Of a stretch of DNA of 64,000 nt, positions 9,664 to 18,200 are shown one piece after another. Where the stretch lies: positions 806,001 through 870,000 of the forward strand of contig CAXXDH010000002.1 of the NCBI GenBank assembly GCA_963677785.2. Reading direction: 5' to 3'. The notes under the pieces were generated by a model that was not told the DNA's origin, ran no database searches, and saw only the letters and a program-made list of their open reading frames with translations. Position numbers and translations under genes: made by a program. The stretch comes from G963665495 sp963677785 (GTDB lineage Bacteria > Desulfobacterota > Desulfovibrionia > Desulfovibrionales > Desulfovibrionaceae). The stretch's first letter is position 1, and every line of letters starts with the position of its first letter.

Positions 9664-11010
9664 TCAAGAATTCTGTTCCGGTACAGTGAAATTCCCTGCG
9701 TGTAGAGGCTGTCCGGTTGTTTCCAGTACGGCGCGCCAATAATCCGAGCCGATATTAAGGCGTCTGCGCTCCAGGGTGACCAGATTCAGCGGCAGGTGCA
9801 CATAGGCGTCCTGGAGTTTGGCCACAACCGTACCGGTTTTCCCGGCCATGGCGGCATGGACGGCGTGTTGTCCGAGAAAGCCGCAGTAGACTCTGTCTAT
9901 GGCATTGGCGGGAACCGAGCGGATGATGTAACTTGGATCGATGAATTTCAAGGTCAGAGGGAGGTTCTTGGCCTTGAAATGTTCCTTGATTTTGTGAATC
10001 AGCAGTTCGCAGATGTCTCCCAGCACGGGGTTCCCCGAAGCATCCATTGAGCCGGTTTGTTTCAGCAAATGCTGGCCAGCTCCTTCTGCACAGACAATAA
10101 CTGCGTGACGTCTTTTTTGAAGGCGCTCCTCCAGTTCCCCCAGCAGGCCATGTTCCCCCTCCAGGTCGAAGTTCATTTCCGGAACCAGCACAAAGTTGAC
10201 TTCCTTGAGGGCAAGGGCGGCTTCCGCGGCAATGAATCCGGATTCCCGACCCATGACTTTGACGAAGCCCACGCCGTTATATGCTCCGGTTGCTTCGGTA
10301 TGGGCGCAGCGAATGGCTTCAGTGGCTTTTTCGACAGCGCTGTCGAATCCGAATGATTTGCTGATGAAGCTGATGTCGTTATCAATGGTTTTGGGAACAC
10401 CGATGACGGAAACCCGTAATCCCCGGCGTTCGACTTCCGCCTGAATGCGGCCCGCCGCCCGCATGGTACCGTCGCCTCCGATCATGAAAAGCACATTGAT
10501 GTTCATGCGTTCCATGGCGTCGACGATCTCATCGTCGGACTGAGGCCCGCGCGATGAACCAAGAATGGTGCCGCCAAAGACATGGCAGTTGGAAACGTTC
10601 TGGGGAGTCAGTTCCACGATTTCATGTCCGTATTTGGGAATGAATCCTTCCAGTCCGAAACGGATCCCCAGTGTGGAAGCCACGCCGTAGTTGTAGTGGG
10701 CTTCCATGACAATGGAGCGGATCACGTCGTTGATACCCGGGCATAATCCGCCGCAGGTGGCAATGGCGCAACGGGTTTGCGGCGGATTGAAATAAAGATA
10801 TTTACGCGGACCCGCGAGTTCGAATTCAAAATATAATTTGTCAGCGTCGATTTTACTGTAGAGATCCTCTGTGACGTTAAGCAGAATTTTTTCGTCATCC
10901 AGCATTCTGGCAAAAGGCAGCTTGGAAGGAATTTTTGCCGTTCCAAGGCAGGGAATACGCGTATCGATTGCAGTTTCGTGATGTTTCTCATTTATTGGTT
11001 GTTCTGACAT
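9664..11010 (-). CDS. 6-phosphofructokinase (ATP-type by key residues)
   Basis: Phosphorylates fructose 6-phosphate in glycolysis. The protein is 448 residues, of the long PFK type. The nucleotide-binding start is GGLCPGINDVIRSIV (about residue 86). The discriminating motif GGDGTMRAAGRI carries Gly, not Asp, at the position where PPi-dependent enzymes have Asp. The catalytic block is GVPKTIDNDISFI, with the Lys found in plant-like ATP-PFKs. This combination favours ATP as donor (established residue logic; inference for this protein). AGGGAG lies 7 bases before the ATG. The gene stands alone, 249 bases downstream of the PilZ operon and convergent with the KaiB-like gene. Confidence 0.9.
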   Translation of the reverse strand: MSEQPINEKHHETAIDTRIPCLGTAKIPSKLPFARMLDDEKILLNVTEDLYSKIDADKLYFEFELAGPRKYLYFNPPQTRCAIATCGGLCPGINDVIRSIVMEAHYNYGVASTLGIRFGLEGFIPKYGHEIVELTPQNVSNCHVFGGTILGSSRGPQSDDEIVDAMERMNINVLFMIGGDGTMRAAGRIQAEVERRGLRVSVIGVPKTIDNDISFISKSFGFDSAVEKATEAIRCAHTEATGAYNGVGFVKVMGRESGFIAAEAALALKEVNFVLVPEMNFDLEGEHGLLGELEERLQKRRHAVIVCAEGAGQHLLKQTGSMDASGNPVLGDICELLIHKIKEHFKAKNLPLTLKFIDPSYIIRSVPANAIDRVYCGFLGQHAVHAAMAGKTGTVVAKLQDAYVHLPLNLVTLERRRLNIGSDYWRAVLETTGQPLHAGNFTVPEQNS

Positions 11011-11259
11011 GAGGGCTCCCTGTATCTATTGGTTGGCATCAGGTTGTTTTGAAAAATCCCCTATGGAAATAGCATAAGCGATCATTTCTTGCCAGATTAC
11101 AATTCTTCATTCCTTTTAGTTTTTTAGTCGTTATATCAGTGGATTATGGATTTACTAATGAAAAATGACACAAGCGACACAGAAAAGTAGCATGAAATAC
11201 TCAAAAAAATCGGTCACATTCAGAAGTTGAGCCTTTTCAAGGCCTCCTTTGAATGCTGG

Positions 11260-11664
11260 TCAGAACTTGTCGTCATCGTCAAAGTCCGCAGAAAAATCTT
11301 CATCGTCCAGGTTGAAGCCGGGATCCATGCTGTTTTCAACGGATGTCACAATGGCTATCAATCCATCTTCGGTAAGGGGGAGAGGTTGTGTGAATTGCAA
11401 GCCGCATACTTTGTCTTTACGCCAGGCGATGGTGGCCGTCATGTTGATGAGGGTGTTTTCAAATTGCTCAGGTACTTCCAGAAACGTAAGCTGTTGCCCT
11501 TCAAGGAGGAGGATCAGATCATTGGGAGGTACGATAAGCATGGCTCCATTCAGGCTGATATCGTTAATGATGCAAATGACAGCACTGCCGCTATGCGTTT
11601 GTATGGTACAAAAAAGCGGCGTATCGATAAGACAGCGGGGTTCCTTGCGTCGATCTTTTTGCAT
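11260..11664 (-). CDS. PilZ domain protein (c-di-GMP receptor type)
   Basis: A single PilZ domain. The N-terminal KDRRKEPR (RxxxR) and the downstream NDISLNGAML ((D/N)xSxxG) are the two motifs that wrap c-di-GMP, so binding is likely. The C terminus is a short, very acidic tail (residues 118-133, LDDEDFSADFDDDDKF). The gene begins 4 bases after the TPR gene and is probably co-translated with it. With an SH3b protein also in the operon, a role in c-di-GMP control of an envelope or motility function is possible but unproven. Confidence 0.85.
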   Translation of the reverse strand: MQKDRRKEPRCLIDTPLFCTIQTHSGSAVICIINDISLNGAMLIVPPNDLILLLEGQQLTFLEVPEQFENTLINMTATIAWRKDKVCGLQFTQPLPLTEDGLIAIVTSVENSMDPGFNLDDEDFSADFDDDDKF

Positions 11665-11668
11665 GTGT

Positions 11669-12331
11669 TCACTCGCTGCTGGGGAATTTTTTTAGAAAGG
11701 AGAGAAATTTTTTCGCTTGAGGGAAATCCGGATTGACTGCAAGGGCTTTGTTCAGGCACTCAATGCTCTTGTCTATGTCGTTGAGTTCAAAATAGACTCT
11801 TGCCACGTTGAACAGGAGGCTTTCATTCTCCGGGCTCAATTCCAGAGATTTCTGATAGTAGTTCAAAGCCTCGGTCAGCAGATTCGTTTTTCGCGACTGG
11901 ATGCCGAAAGCGTTGAGGTGATCGCGTTGTTCCCGGATAAGGACTTCCTTGTCCACAAACAGGGGGGCAAGGCTTTGTTCCAGACACTCACGGGGGGATT
12001 GCCCTTCCGCCGGTTCTAAGCCCAGGACATCAAGAATAAAATGCAACTTAGCCTCATTTTCAGATTCAATGAGCTGGTGGATAGCCGGAATGAACGTATC
12101 CATGAAAAATTTCGGTTCCGGTTCATATGAATTGATTATCTCATTGCTTTTTACTTCCAGTTTGACCTTGGAGGGGAGATATTCGTCATTGAGCACATGC
12201 AGTCGATATGTATCGTCGTCAATTTTCAGTACGAGCCAGTAGACTTTACTGGAAATTTGCTTGGCTGTGGTACCGGTACCGATTTTGTCCTTGCTGGAGG
12301 ATGAGTAAGTTCCGAGTATTTCTGAAGGCAT
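11669..12331 (-). CDS. TPR-containing protein of unknown role
   Basis: 220 residues with no signal peptide. The N-terminal 80 residues are a beta-rich region (SSKVYWLVLKIDDDTYRLHVLND) of no family I recognise. The C-terminal part has two tetratricopeptide repeats: LLTEALNYYQKSLELSPENESLLFNVARVY, then DIDKSIECLNKALAVNPDFPQAKKF. TPRs mediate protein contacts. The position between SH3b and PilZ genes, with gaps of 23 and 4 bases, points to a three-gene operon, so it may bridge the c-di-GMP receptor to another partner. It could bind PilZ directly. Confidence 0.75.
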   Translation of the reverse strand: MPSEILGTYSSSSKDKIGTGTTAKQISSKVYWLVLKIDDDTYRLHVLNDEYLPSKVKLEVKSNEIINSYEPEPKFFMDTFIPAIHQLIESENEAKLHFILDVLGLEPAEGQSPRECLEQSLAPLFVDKEVLIREQRDHLNAFGIQSRKTNLLTEALNYYQKSLELSPENESLLFNVARVYFELNDIDKSIECLNKALAVNPDFPQAKKFLSFLKKFPSSE

Positions 12332-12354
12332 GGCAGGAGTATACGGTTATTTAA

Positions 12355-12861
12355 TCAATTGTAAAATACAAGATAGCGAGTTGCTACCCAGCCAATACGC
12401 TTATCCGTGTGCAGCCGGACTTTTGTCCAGGAAGAACCATGCACGAGGACAGTCATGGTCCGCCCTTTGAACAATTTTCCGATTATTGAGCAGTGCATCC
12501 CCCCACACGAACGAAAATGTAATACAGAAGGCCTGACACGAGCAAATTTATAGATTTTTTGTGATGAGAGTTCTGACTTTTTACACCATCCCTCCAGACC
12601 ACTGTCAATATTCAAAACGCGGACCCATTCGCGCACTGTTTCTTGAATCTGAATTCTGTCCCCCAAATAAAGCGTTCCGATGATAGTACAGGAGCCGCCG
12701 GCACAGTTGCGTAAAAAGACTTCCGAGACTTTGACACGGAGTGGAGAGATGGAACCGGGGGCACGAATACCGGAAGGAATAGCAGGCCTGTCTGCCGATG
12801 CAGTTCCTGCACAAAGCAATACGAGTGCAAGTACAAATAAAATTGCTTTTTTGGGATGCAT
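12355..12861 (-). CDS. Exported protein with two SH3b domains
   Basis: 168 residues with a Sec signal peptide (MHPKKAILFVLALVLLCAGTASA). Two bacterial SH3 (SH3b) repeats follow at about residues 43-95 and 108-165. Each has a matching LR.C.GG.C.IIGTLY.G and FRSCGGMHCSIIGKLFKG core, with paired cysteines that could form disulfides in the periplasm. SH3b domains often bind peptidoglycan or other envelope ligands. It is the first gene of the SH3b-TPR-PilZ operon. AAAGG lies about 9 bases before the ATG. Confidence 0.8.
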   Translation of the reverse strand: MHPKKAILFVLALVLLCAGTASADRPAIPSGIRAPGSISPLRVKVSEVFLRNCAGGSCTIIGTLYLGDRIQIQETVREWVRVLNIDSGLEGWCKKSELSSQKIYKFARVRPSVLHFRSCGGMHCSIIGKLFKGRTMTVLVHGSSWTKVRLHTDKRIGWVATRYLVFYN

Positions 12862-13215
12862 TCTTTTTTTACCTTTTTGAGCGAGAGGCTGCGCTACGCG
12901 TTGCTTGTGTGATTAGTAATACGTGATGCGGGGATTTTTGGAAAGAATAAACTCCTCAAAATGCGTAATTTTACCATTTAAATATGTGTGGGGTTGGGGT
13001 ACTGTTCCCCACTGGCGGCTGACGAGAAGTAAAACAGATCACCCCTGTGTGATGCTTATTTCGCTCTATTTGCCGCAGGACCGGCAAACTACCTCCCTAT
13101 GGCGAGCCGTTCGGCCTGGTGTCCAGGCACTGCCCATGACTGCTTTCTGGTCTGTCACTGAGAGGGATGTACAATATTTTACATGTGTCTGCTTGCAGGC
13201 GTTTTGGAAATACAA
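12862..13215. ncRNA. Gene-less stretch with four clustered stem-loops; candidate structured RNA
   Basis: No credible protein is encoded. Between the divergent SH3b and HD genes there are four short inverted repeats within 141 bases: GTGGGG (12988-12993) with CCCCAC (13007-13012), ATCAC (13038-13042) with GTGAT (13049-13053), TTTGCCG (13069-13075) with CGGCAAA (13082-13088), and GCCTGG (13114-13119) with CCAGGC (13123-13128). No T-run terminator adjoins them, and no known RNA family was recognised on either strand. It may be a leader of the HD gene or an independent RNA. Confidence 0.3.
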
Positions 13216-13845
13216 ATGCAACAATTTGACTTTGTGGAGAATTTTAAAGGACGCGGGCAATTCAAACGGCTTGCTGATTTTTGTTTTGAAGTCGGCATGC
13301 TCCGCAAATCACCCCGTACGGGCTACCAATTTTTGGGGTCAGGTGCGGAAAATGTGGCTGAACATTCGTTTCGTACGGCTGTGATAGGCTATATTCTGGC
13401 TACATTGGCCGGAGCGGATACGGAACGTACGGTGCTGATGTGCTTGTTCCATGATTTGCATGAAGCCCGGACAGGTGATTTCAATTATGTCAGCAAGCGG
13501 TACAACAGTTCGGAAAGAACTCAGGCCCTGCGGGACTGTCTCACCGGAACAGGACTGGCCGAAAATATTCTGGAATTGTGGGAAGAGCTCGAACAAACCC
13601 GTACGCTTGAAGCCGAGCTTGCCCAGGACGCAGATCAACTGGATTTTATCGCCAATCTCAAGGAGGAACAGGATCTGGGAAATCCGTATGCTTCCAAATG
13701 GATGCAGTCTGCGCTGCAACGGCTGCGTACGGAGTACGGCAAGCAACTGGCCCAGGTGCTTAGCGAGACGGACCATACGGATTGGTGGTTCCTTGGTCCC
13801 GACCCCAGGTGGTGGGAAAACAAAAACGGCGGAAAAAAACGCTGA
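13216..13845 (+). CDS. HD-domain phosphohydrolase (HDDC2/YfbR-like 5'-nucleotidase)
   Basis: 209 residues of the HD superfamily. The metal ligands are visible: EHSFRTAVIGYILA supplies the first His (about residue 44), LFHDLHEARTGDF the HD pair (about 77-78), and DADQLDFI the last Asp (about 137). This arrangement matches the YfbR/HDDC2 group, which dephosphorylates deoxyribonucleoside 5'-monophosphates. The substrate here is inferred. The ATG at 13216 (MQQFDF) is preferred over one at 13183, which lacks any ribosome site. The metallophosphoesterase gene follows 11 bases later, so the two are probably one operon. Confidence 0.82.
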   Translation: MQQFDFVENFKGRGQFKRLADFCFEVGMLRKSPRTGYQFLGSGAENVAEHSFRTAVIGYILATLAGADTERTVLMCLFHDLHEARTGDFNYVSKRYNSSERTQALRDCLTGTGLAENILELWEELEQTRTLEAELAQDADQLDFIANLKEEQDLGNPYASKWMQSALQRLRTEYGKQLAQVLSETDHTDWWFLGPDPRWWENKNGGKKR

Positions 13846-13856
13846 AGGAGTATGTT

Positions 13857-14345
13857 ATGCGTATTGCTGTCCTTTCGGATACGCATTTGAGCCGCCCCGA
13901 CAGCTGGCTTCAGGATCTTTATGACCGCCATCTTGCCGCTGCGGACGTCCTGCTGCATTGCGGGGATTTTACTGGTATTGCGGTCTTGGAAACTTTGCGA
14001 ATACATCCGAGATTTTATGGTGTCTGCGGCAATTGCGACGGCTGGGACACGGCCAGTGAATTGCCGGAAGCCCTTGTTGTTGATCTTGAAGGGCTGCGAG
14101 TTGCTTTGATTCATGGCTACGGCTTTCAACGCCCACTGGGGAAATCCCTGGCCAAAGTCTTTTCCGGTCGTGCGGAGCTGGTCTGTTACGGGCATACGCA
14201 TGTTTTTGCAGACGAAGAATATGACGGAGTGCGTGCGCTTAATCCTGGCTCCGCACGCCATTCAAGGCAAGGCCCTTGTTCCATTGCAGTCATTCAGTAT
14301 ACTCCGGAACAACCGCTGGAAATTGAGCGTATTCTTCTGGAGTAG
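13857..14345 (+). CDS. MJ0936/YfcE-family metallophosphoesterase
   Basis: 162 residues with the complete calcineurin-like metal site: LSDTHL (DxH, residues 7-12), LHCGDF (GD), CGNCDGWD (GNxD), LIHGYG and YGHTHVF (GHxH). Proteins of this family are small phosphodiesterases acting on cyclic or bis-phosphodiesters in vitro, and the physiological substrate is often unknown. AAGGAG 7 bases upstream fixes the ATG at 13857. It sits 11 bases downstream of the HD phosphohydrolase, which suggests a shared nucleotide-salvage role. Confidence 0.85.
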   Translation: MRIAVLSDTHLSRPDSWLQDLYDRHLAAADVLLHCGDFTGIAVLETLRIHPRFYGVCGNCDGWDTASELPEALVVDLEGLRVALIHGYGFQRPLGKSLAKVFSGRAELVCYGHTHVFADEEYDGVRALNPGSARHSRQGPCSIAVIQYTPEQPLEIERILLE

Positions 14346-14430
14346 GCATCCCTCATTTCTTGACATTTGCTTAGGCTTCCTCCACTATACTATATAGTTC
14401 TGTTCTGAGCAAATGAGAGAGGAGACTATC

Positions 14431-16788
14431 ATGCCTGCGTTTTGTTGTGCCCGGAAAAAGAATATTTTTCAAAGCCAGTATCAGTTTGTTTTATTCTGTC
14501 TTCTGACGTTTTGGCTGTTGCTGAGCTTTATAGTGCTGTTTCCCGGCAATACGCTGGCGAAAATATATGTCTGGAGAGATTCCAAACAAGGGATTCACCT
14601 CAGCAACCGACCTCCTCCTGAAGCGTTTGATACTCAAAAAATTAGAAATTATCCGCCAAAGGAACAGCAGCAGGCAGCTTCTTCTGTTGACAATCAAGAT
14701 GTACAACGTGTTGTTGAAACAGTTGAAACCGCATTCAGGAATAATGATGTCGATCTGTTGATGCAGGTTTATGCCGTCCCTGGCGGTACTCCCAACGAGA
14801 GGGAAGAGCGGGTAGCAAAAGACGCGGTGGCCCACTCATTGCAAAAATTTTTTGAAGCCTTTGGAGTGCCGGGAAAATTTGCTGCTATTCCTGAAGAGGA
14901 GCTGCCGCAACAGTTTTTGCAGGATGAGCTAATCCCAAGAGGGTGTACCCCTTCTTTCAGGGGCTTCAGCTTTCCTTTCTCAAAGAGTAATGCAACCGGA
15001 TTGGTCTTTTTAACTATCTGCGGAACAGGGCAGGAAGCCAGACTTGTTTCTTTTAATTATGACTTGAAAGATCCGACGCCTGAACAGCAAAAAATATTCG
15101 CGGACATCACCAGCGAAACACTCAAGCAGGTTGCAGCACAGTTGCAGCAACAATCCGTTTCACAACCAAAGCAGCAACCAGCGCCGCCGGTTTCGAACAA
15201 GTTTTCCAAACAACCGGCGCCAGTCAAGCACGGCCAACTGGGGGCGGGAAAGAAAACTCCAACCAAATCCGGGCAGCCTTTCCAGGGAATAGGGGCTTTG
15301 CCTGGGATGCAGCAGCATCAGGGCTCGGTGTCTTTGCCTGGAGGACAGCCCCCTGGAATGGATCCCTTTGCTGTTGCACAAATGGCCGGCATGTTCACAG
15401 GCATGACGATGGTGATTCAGCTGGCCGTGTCTTTATTGTTTTATTTTTTCACCTCGCTTTGCCTCTATCTTATCGCCCGCAAGACCGGCACGGATGGAGC
15501 CTGGCTGGCCTGGGTGCCACTGCTGCAGATATTTCCCATGATACAATCCGCAGGCATAGCCTGGTGGTGGGGATTGGTTCTGTATTTCGCCCCGATTCCT
15601 TTGATGTTTATTCCACTGCTGGGTGTGGTTGTCATGGTCGCTTGGTTTGTAGCTCTTGTTGTTTTCTTTGCGATTGTCTGGATGCGTATCTGCGAGCGCC
15701 TGGGGATGAACAAATGGTTGGGGCTCGTTATGTTTGTTCCGCTTTTCAATGTTGTACTCATGGCTTTGCTGGCTTTCAACAGCGAGAGTTCGGGTCCGGT
15801 AGTACCTCTTAAATCCATCGTAGGACGGACAGTTCTGGCTTATGTGCTGGCCACCGTGGTTCTTTGCACTGTCACCTATCTTTATGTCATGCCGTTGGTG
15901 GAGGGCTTGCTGTTGCAAACCGCCCGGATGCATAATTTTACCATGCCCGGTGTCGCGAAGCAGATGCCTGCCGTACGACCTCCCGCACAGTCTGTGCCGC
16001 AGCAGAAGCAACAAGCGACAGCGTCCGAAAAAAGGGCACATCCTGCAAAGCCCGAGGCCTTGTTGGATGCTGCCTATTATGAATCTTTGTTCAAACAAAA
16101 AGCTCCGGATTTTTCAGATGATTCTTTTGAGAAAGGCCGGCCGCAAACCTGCGTCGGTCCTGCATGCGTATTGCTCAGCAATTTTTGGGAGCAACAAGAA
16201 CCGCATGTCTGGCTTAAGGTGCGTATCCCGGATGTACCCTACATGACTTTGCTTGATTCCAGCACCTTACTGCTCTCTGATGTTATCTCCAAAAACGGCA
16301 AGAACGTTTATGATGCCAACAGCAGCTTTGAAAGCGAGCATTTTTTGAATTTGCGTTTCACGAAGCAGTCAGGCGGATATTTGGAAGCCATTCGCGATGT
16401 CCATTTATTGCCGGGGACCAAAGAAACAGATTTGAAATCCGTTCGTGGCGAATTGCAGTTCAGGTTCCCCTTGAATGTTCGCAATACGGAATTTGTTCCC
16501 AAGGATGCCGGCCAGTCCCGGACCACCGCCGACCTTCAGATCACACTGGAAGAATTGAATGGTAATTCCGCTAAAATTCAGATTGTTGGAGATATAGACA
16601 GGTATATCGGGGTCAAAGCTTTTGGCGCTTCGGGAAACGAACTTGAGGCAGGAGGTTCTTCTTCCATGACCAGTGAAAACAAGAAGGTCGATAGTTATTC
16701 CTTTCAGGGGGATATTGCTGTTCTCAAAGTTTTTGTAGCGGAGAAAATTTTGTCCAAGAGTTATGCATTTCTATTGGAAGCTCAATAA
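14431..16788 (+). CDS. Large multidomain membrane protein (DUF4124-like start, DUF5684-like membrane core)
   Basis: 785 residues. A hydrophobic N-terminal segment (about 18-40) acts as anchor or signal. It is followed by KIYVWRDSKQGIHLSNRPPP, which resembles DUF4124, and a helical region. A Gln/Pro-rich linker (about 230-310) leads to four or five membrane helices (about 325-470), including RKTGTDGAWLAWVPLLQIFPMIQSAG, which resembles DUF5684. A second Gln/Pro linker and a beta-rich C-terminal domain (about 560-785) follow. A strong ribosome site (GAGAGGAG) supports the ATG at 14431. TTGACA (14360) and TATACT (14386) lie upstream, but the spacing of 20 is long. The function is unknown. Confidence 0.75.
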   Translation: MPAFCCARKKNIFQSQYQFVLFCLLTFWLLLSFIVLFPGNTLAKIYVWRDSKQGIHLSNRPPPEAFDTQKIRNYPPKEQQQAASSVDNQDVQRVVETVETAFRNNDVDLLMQVYAVPGGTPNEREERVAKDAVAHSLQKFFEAFGVPGKFAAIPEEELPQQFLQDELIPRGCTPSFRGFSFPFSKSNATGLVFLTICGTGQEARLVSFNYDLKDPTPEQQKIFADITSETLKQVAAQLQQQSVSQPKQQPAPPVSNKFSKQPAPVKHGQLGAGKKTPTKSGQPFQGIGALPGMQQHQGSVSLPGGQPPGMDPFAVAQMAGMFTGMTMVIQLAVSLLFYFFTSLCLYLIARKTGTDGAWLAWVPLLQIFPMIQSAGIAWWWGLVLYFAPIPLMFIPLLGVVVMVAWFVALVVFFAIVWMRICERLGMNKWLGLVMFVPLFNVVLMALLAFNSESSGPVVPLKSIVGRTVLAYVLATVVLCTVTYLYVMPLVEGLLLQTARMHNFTMPGVAKQMPAVRPPAQSVPQQKQQATASEKRAHPAKPEALLDAAYYESLFKQKAPDFSDDSFEKGRPQTCVGPACVLLSNFWEQQEPHVWLKVRIPDVPYMTLLDSSTLLLSDVISKNGKNVYDANSSFESEHFLNLRFTKQSGGYLEAIRDVHLLPGTKETDLKSVRGELQFRFPLNVRNTEFVPKDAGQSRTTADLQITLEELNGNSAKIQIVGDIDRYIGVKAFGASGNELEAGGSSSMTSENKKVDSYSFQGDIAVLKVFVAEKILSKSYAFLLEAQ

Positions 16789-16830
16789 CAGGGCAGGAAA
16801 ATCGATCTACGAGTTTTCATTTCGAACCTG

Positions 16831-17682
16831 TCAGCCTTGTTCCAATGTGGTTATACCGTATATTTTCGTTAGCGGCAGAGCTGGAGCTCCATTGGCGTAC
16901 ATCCGGGCCGTGGCTGAAATGGGGAGCATACAGTAGGTTTCGCAGAGGCTGGATGCCGCGGGATTTTTTTCGGGTATATCGAGAAACACGGACGCCCCCT
17001 TGAGAGTCCGGGAACAAAGGGAAAAAAAGATTTTTTCCGCATCTTCAGGGTGTTCTGCGTAGAGTGGCCCCACTTTGTATCCCTGCTGGCAGGGTCTGAT
17101 ACAGCCAAAACCTTTCATGTTGTTGCCACTGCGCAGACCCAGTGCGATGACGCCTGTTGTATGAATCCAGTTTCGTAAAAACAACGAGCGCTCAAAGCCG
17201 AAATGGTGCGTATCGTATTCCAGGAGTTGATTGAAGGGGAGCACCGAGGCATCCGCAATGCGCGCATCTGTGACATCCGGCGGCGTATTGTTGGGGTATT
17301 CGTAGTGGATGGTGGTATAGTGGAAGAGAAATCCGTACTTGCGGTAGAATTCCTGCTTGGTAAAAAGTCCTTCCATGCCTATGGTTCGTGTGGCGAGGTG
17401 CTCCATGGCGGATTCCCAGAGTTGACTTCCGTAGCCCTGGCCACGCAAGTTTTTGGCGACAAGATGTAACCCGATGAATCCGAAATTTTCTCCATAACGG
17501 CAGGCCTGAATACATCCTGCGGGCTCCTGTTCCAGAAACCCCATGAGAAAGCCTTCAGGATCCTGAGAATGGAAATTCGTCAAGTCATGAAGACCGAGAT
17601 TCCATCCTTCCTCGCCGGCCAATTCCATAACCCAGGGAAAATGTTCCGTGGCTATGGGTAGGATACGTAATTTCCTCAACAA
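16831..17682 (-). CDS. GNAT-family acetyltransferase, two-domain
   Basis: 283 residues. The N-terminal half is a canonical GNAT fold, with the acetyl-CoA pyrophosphate loop in LVAKNLRGQGYGSQLWESAMEHL (about residues 74-96; RGQGYG matches R/QxxGxG/A). The C-terminal half resembles the second domain of YitH/HolE-type double-GNAT proteins (YKVGPLYAEHPEDAEKIFFSL). The acceptor substrate is unknown. It is transcribed towards the large membrane protein gene and its start faces the SemiSWEET gene with a 230-base divergent spacer. Confidence 0.82.
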   Translation of the reverse strand: MLRKLRILPIATEHFPWVMELAGEEGWNLGLHDLTNFHSQDPEGFLMGFLEQEPAGCIQACRYGENFGFIGLHLVAKNLRGQGYGSQLWESAMEHLATRTIGMEGLFTKQEFYRKYGFLFHYTTIHYEYPNNTPPDVTDARIADASVLPFNQLLEYDTHHFGFERSLFLRNWIHTTGVIALGLRSGNNMKGFGCIRPCQQGYKVGPLYAEHPEDAEKIFFSLCSRTLKGASVFLDIPEKNPAASSLCETYCMLPISATARMYANGAPALPLTKIYGITTLEQG

Positions 17683-17912
17683 AATTCCTTTCTTATGGTT
17701 GGCTGCCGTTATCTGGTATTGTATAAAGCTCCATGATAAAGAGACTCTTCTTACAATATTATGACAGGATGCGTTTTTTTTTCAAGTAATGTCGCCATTC
17801 AGTTAACAACATTTATAAAAATTCAATTGTTTCTCCTGGAGCAAGCTTATTTCCTGTATGGTTGCTTCGGCAGAGGTAAACGTCCTGTATCCCAAAAAAG
17901 GAGGAGATCCGG

Positions 17913-18173
17913 ATGGAAGGGTATCTTGTTGAAGCTGTCGGTGTGACCGCCGGCGTGCTGACAACCTGTTCGTTTTTACCCCAGGTGATAAAGACCTACC
18001 GTACGCGTGAAACCAAGAGTTTGTCGCTGGTCATGTACCTGTGCTTTTTTACAGGTGTCAGTACGTGGCTTGCGTATGGTCTGTTGATCAGTTCGTTTTC
18101 GATTATTCTGGCCAATGCGGTGACAGGAGTACTTGTCCTACTCGTATTGCTCATGAAATTTCGTTTCGGTTAA
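17913..18173 (+). CDS. SemiSWEET sugar transporter subunit
   Basis: 86 residues with three predicted membrane helices (about 7-25, 38-57, 63-83). The PQ-loop signature is present as TTCSFLPQVIKTYRTRETKSLSLVMYL. SemiSWEETs are half-size homologues of SWEET and MtN3 transporters and dimerise to make a facilitative sugar pore. A very good ribosome site (AAGGAGG, 8 bases before the ATG) fixes the start. A glycosyltransferase-like gene follows after 27 bases. Confidence 0.88.
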   Translation: MEGYLVEAVGVTAGVLTTCSFLPQVIKTYRTRETKSLSLVMYLCFFTGVSTWLAYGLLISSFSIILANAVTGVLVLLVLLMKFRFG

Positions 18174-18200
18174 CCGCCGATTCGGCAGTCCTTATCCTGC

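Noticed and set aside
12988..13128. 6S RNA
   Set aside because: A few words resemble parts of E. coli 6S (for example CGAGAAG followed by TAAAAC), but the long closing stem and central bubble could not be formed by eye.
12923..13384. A 153-codon frame overlapping the HD-domain gene
   Set aside because: It lies out of frame over the HD gene start and over the hairpin cluster, with residue composition unlike a protein. Probably a shadow.
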